A program made the translations under genes and the position numbers. The notes below the pieces were generated by a model that saw only the letters and a program-made list of their open reading frames with translations, made no database searches and was not told the origin of the DNA. Source: Phaseolus vulgaris (taxonomy: Eukaryota > Streptophyta > Magnoliopsida > Fabales > Fabaceae). From it: a stretch of DNA of 64,000 nt. Below, one piece after another: positions 63,627 to 64,000 of the stretch (position 1 is the stretch's first letter; each line of letters begins with the position of its first letter). The stretch spans positions 3,249,332-3,313,331 of the forward strand of contig NC_023756.2 in the NCBI RefSeq assembly GCF_000499845.2, in the 5' to 3' direction.

Positions 63627-63760
63627 TGTTAGAGATCTTACATCGATTAGAGATTAGAACATTTCATTGTATATAAGTTGGTGCAAATCTTACCCTATGA
63701 ACTGATTTTATGAGATTGAGTTAGGCTTAAAATCCACTTTATAATATAATATAAGAGTCA
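63627..63760 (+). mobile_element. TRIM terminal repeat with primer-site remnant
   Basis: TGTTAGAGATC..CATCGATTAGAGATTA, TTTCATTGTATATAAGT, GTGCAAATCTTACC and GAGTTAGGCTTAAAATCCAC are the same terminal repeat as at 51100-51455, here on the plus strand. It is followed by TAATATAAGAGTCA, a decayed form of the TGGTATCAGAGCCA primer site. No second repeat is visible, so the rest was lost or is absent. Confidence 0.7.
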
Positions 63761-63792
63761 TTAGAATTGATGTGTTGTCTTGTATAAGGATT

Positions 63793-63813
63793 GGGGTATT
63801 CCTAAAATACCCC
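63793..63813 (+). other. LINE 3'-end stem-loop, copy 3
   Basis: GGGGTATT, loop CCTAA, AATACCCC: a perfect 8-bp stem at the same distance from ATTGTTGA as in the two other LINE copies. Confidence 0.8.
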
Positions 63814-64000
63814 CATTTTTTAATTTTTTCATTGTTGACCAACACTAATTACCACTAATATTAGTAACTTAATATATTAAGTTACACTTAATAGTGAGTG
63901 AAGGGGATCCAAAACAGAGCAATTTGGTAGGAGGAAAAAGTTGGAGCAGGAGTTTTGTTTACCAAAAGGATTCGGATCAGTGATTGGCAACAGACTCAAA

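Larger units (their letters stand above)
62590..63830 (+). mobile_element. Decayed LINE 3' fragment
   Basis: Plus-strand remnant. The frame around 62640-62971 encodes the zinc-knuckle end of LINE ORF2 (EEEETISHLLFNC, AWRVWDMCY), with a TAG at 62679-62681 just before it. Further pieces up to about 63150 (WSWIT, NPLTCLGYF) show frame breaks. The 3' end has the stem-loop (63793-63813) and ATTGTTGA near 63830, but no A tail. A TRIM terminal repeat interrupts it near 63627-63760. Confidence 0.78.

Noticed and set aside
63890..64000. Start of another gene at the right edge
   Set aside because: A short open frame runs to the window end, but nothing in it is recognisable and the stretch is too short to judge.
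1..64000. A multi-gene novel system (cluster, defence island or operon-like group)
   Set aside because: The host genes are unrelated housekeeping or regulatory genes in a syntenic block; the rest is transposon-derived or plain AT-rich spacer.

Overview
The window is nuclear DNA of a dicot plant, most likely a legume of the bean/soybean/cowpea group. The evidence is spliced genes with GT-AG introns, plant-only families (NAC, subgroup-1 R2R3-MYB, lumenal DEG8, DUF1666), very AT-rich spacers, and foldback, TRIM and LINE repeats of kinds I know from legume genomes. The species is an inference, because no database could be searched.

Gene-rich left half (1-30.6 kb): the 3' part of a THADA-type tRNA-methylation co-factor gene (+), a convergent SUV3-like mitochondrial RNA helicase (-) with a short hidden terminal exon, a 13-exon thylakoid-lumen protease DEG8 (+) with two GC-AG introns, a NAC transcription factor of the NAC094/FEZ type (+), and a DUF1666 gene (-). 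All exon joins given were checked for phase. From memory, the helicase, DEG8, NAC and DUF1666 genes lie in the same order as Arabidopsis At5g39840, At5g39830, At5g39820 and At5g39785, so this looks like a conserved microsyntenic block. The genes do not form a pathway: they serve tRNA modification, mitochondrial RNA metabolism, photosystem repair and transcription.

Repeat-rich right half (31-59 kb): no host gene was recognised for about 29 kb. It holds a hAT-type MITE with an 8-bp target duplication, an inverted pair of Mutator-like MITEs, several copies of a self-complementary CACTA-ended MITE family, a tandem array that carries the end of that MITE, telomere-like tracts, a small TRIM retrotransposon, and three L1-type LINE copies in all (one near the right edge). 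The largest LINE (41.9-46.1 kb) keeps one reading frame for RT and the zinc-knuckle region, broken by only two UAG codons, and carries a GC-rich 3' region with a 75-bp minisatellite. A second LINE is nested in a MITE with a perfect 18-bp target duplication. All three LINE copies end in a short stem-loop whose paired bases co-vary.

Right end (59-64 kb): a complete three-exon R2R3-MYB gene (MYB30/31/60/94/96 group, +), followed by a decayed LINE tail and a TRIM terminal repeat. No novel multi-gene system was found. The most informative observations are the co-varying LINE 3' stem-loop, the MITE-end tandem array, the minisatellite in the LINE, and the splice-site peculiarities of DEG8 and the helicase.
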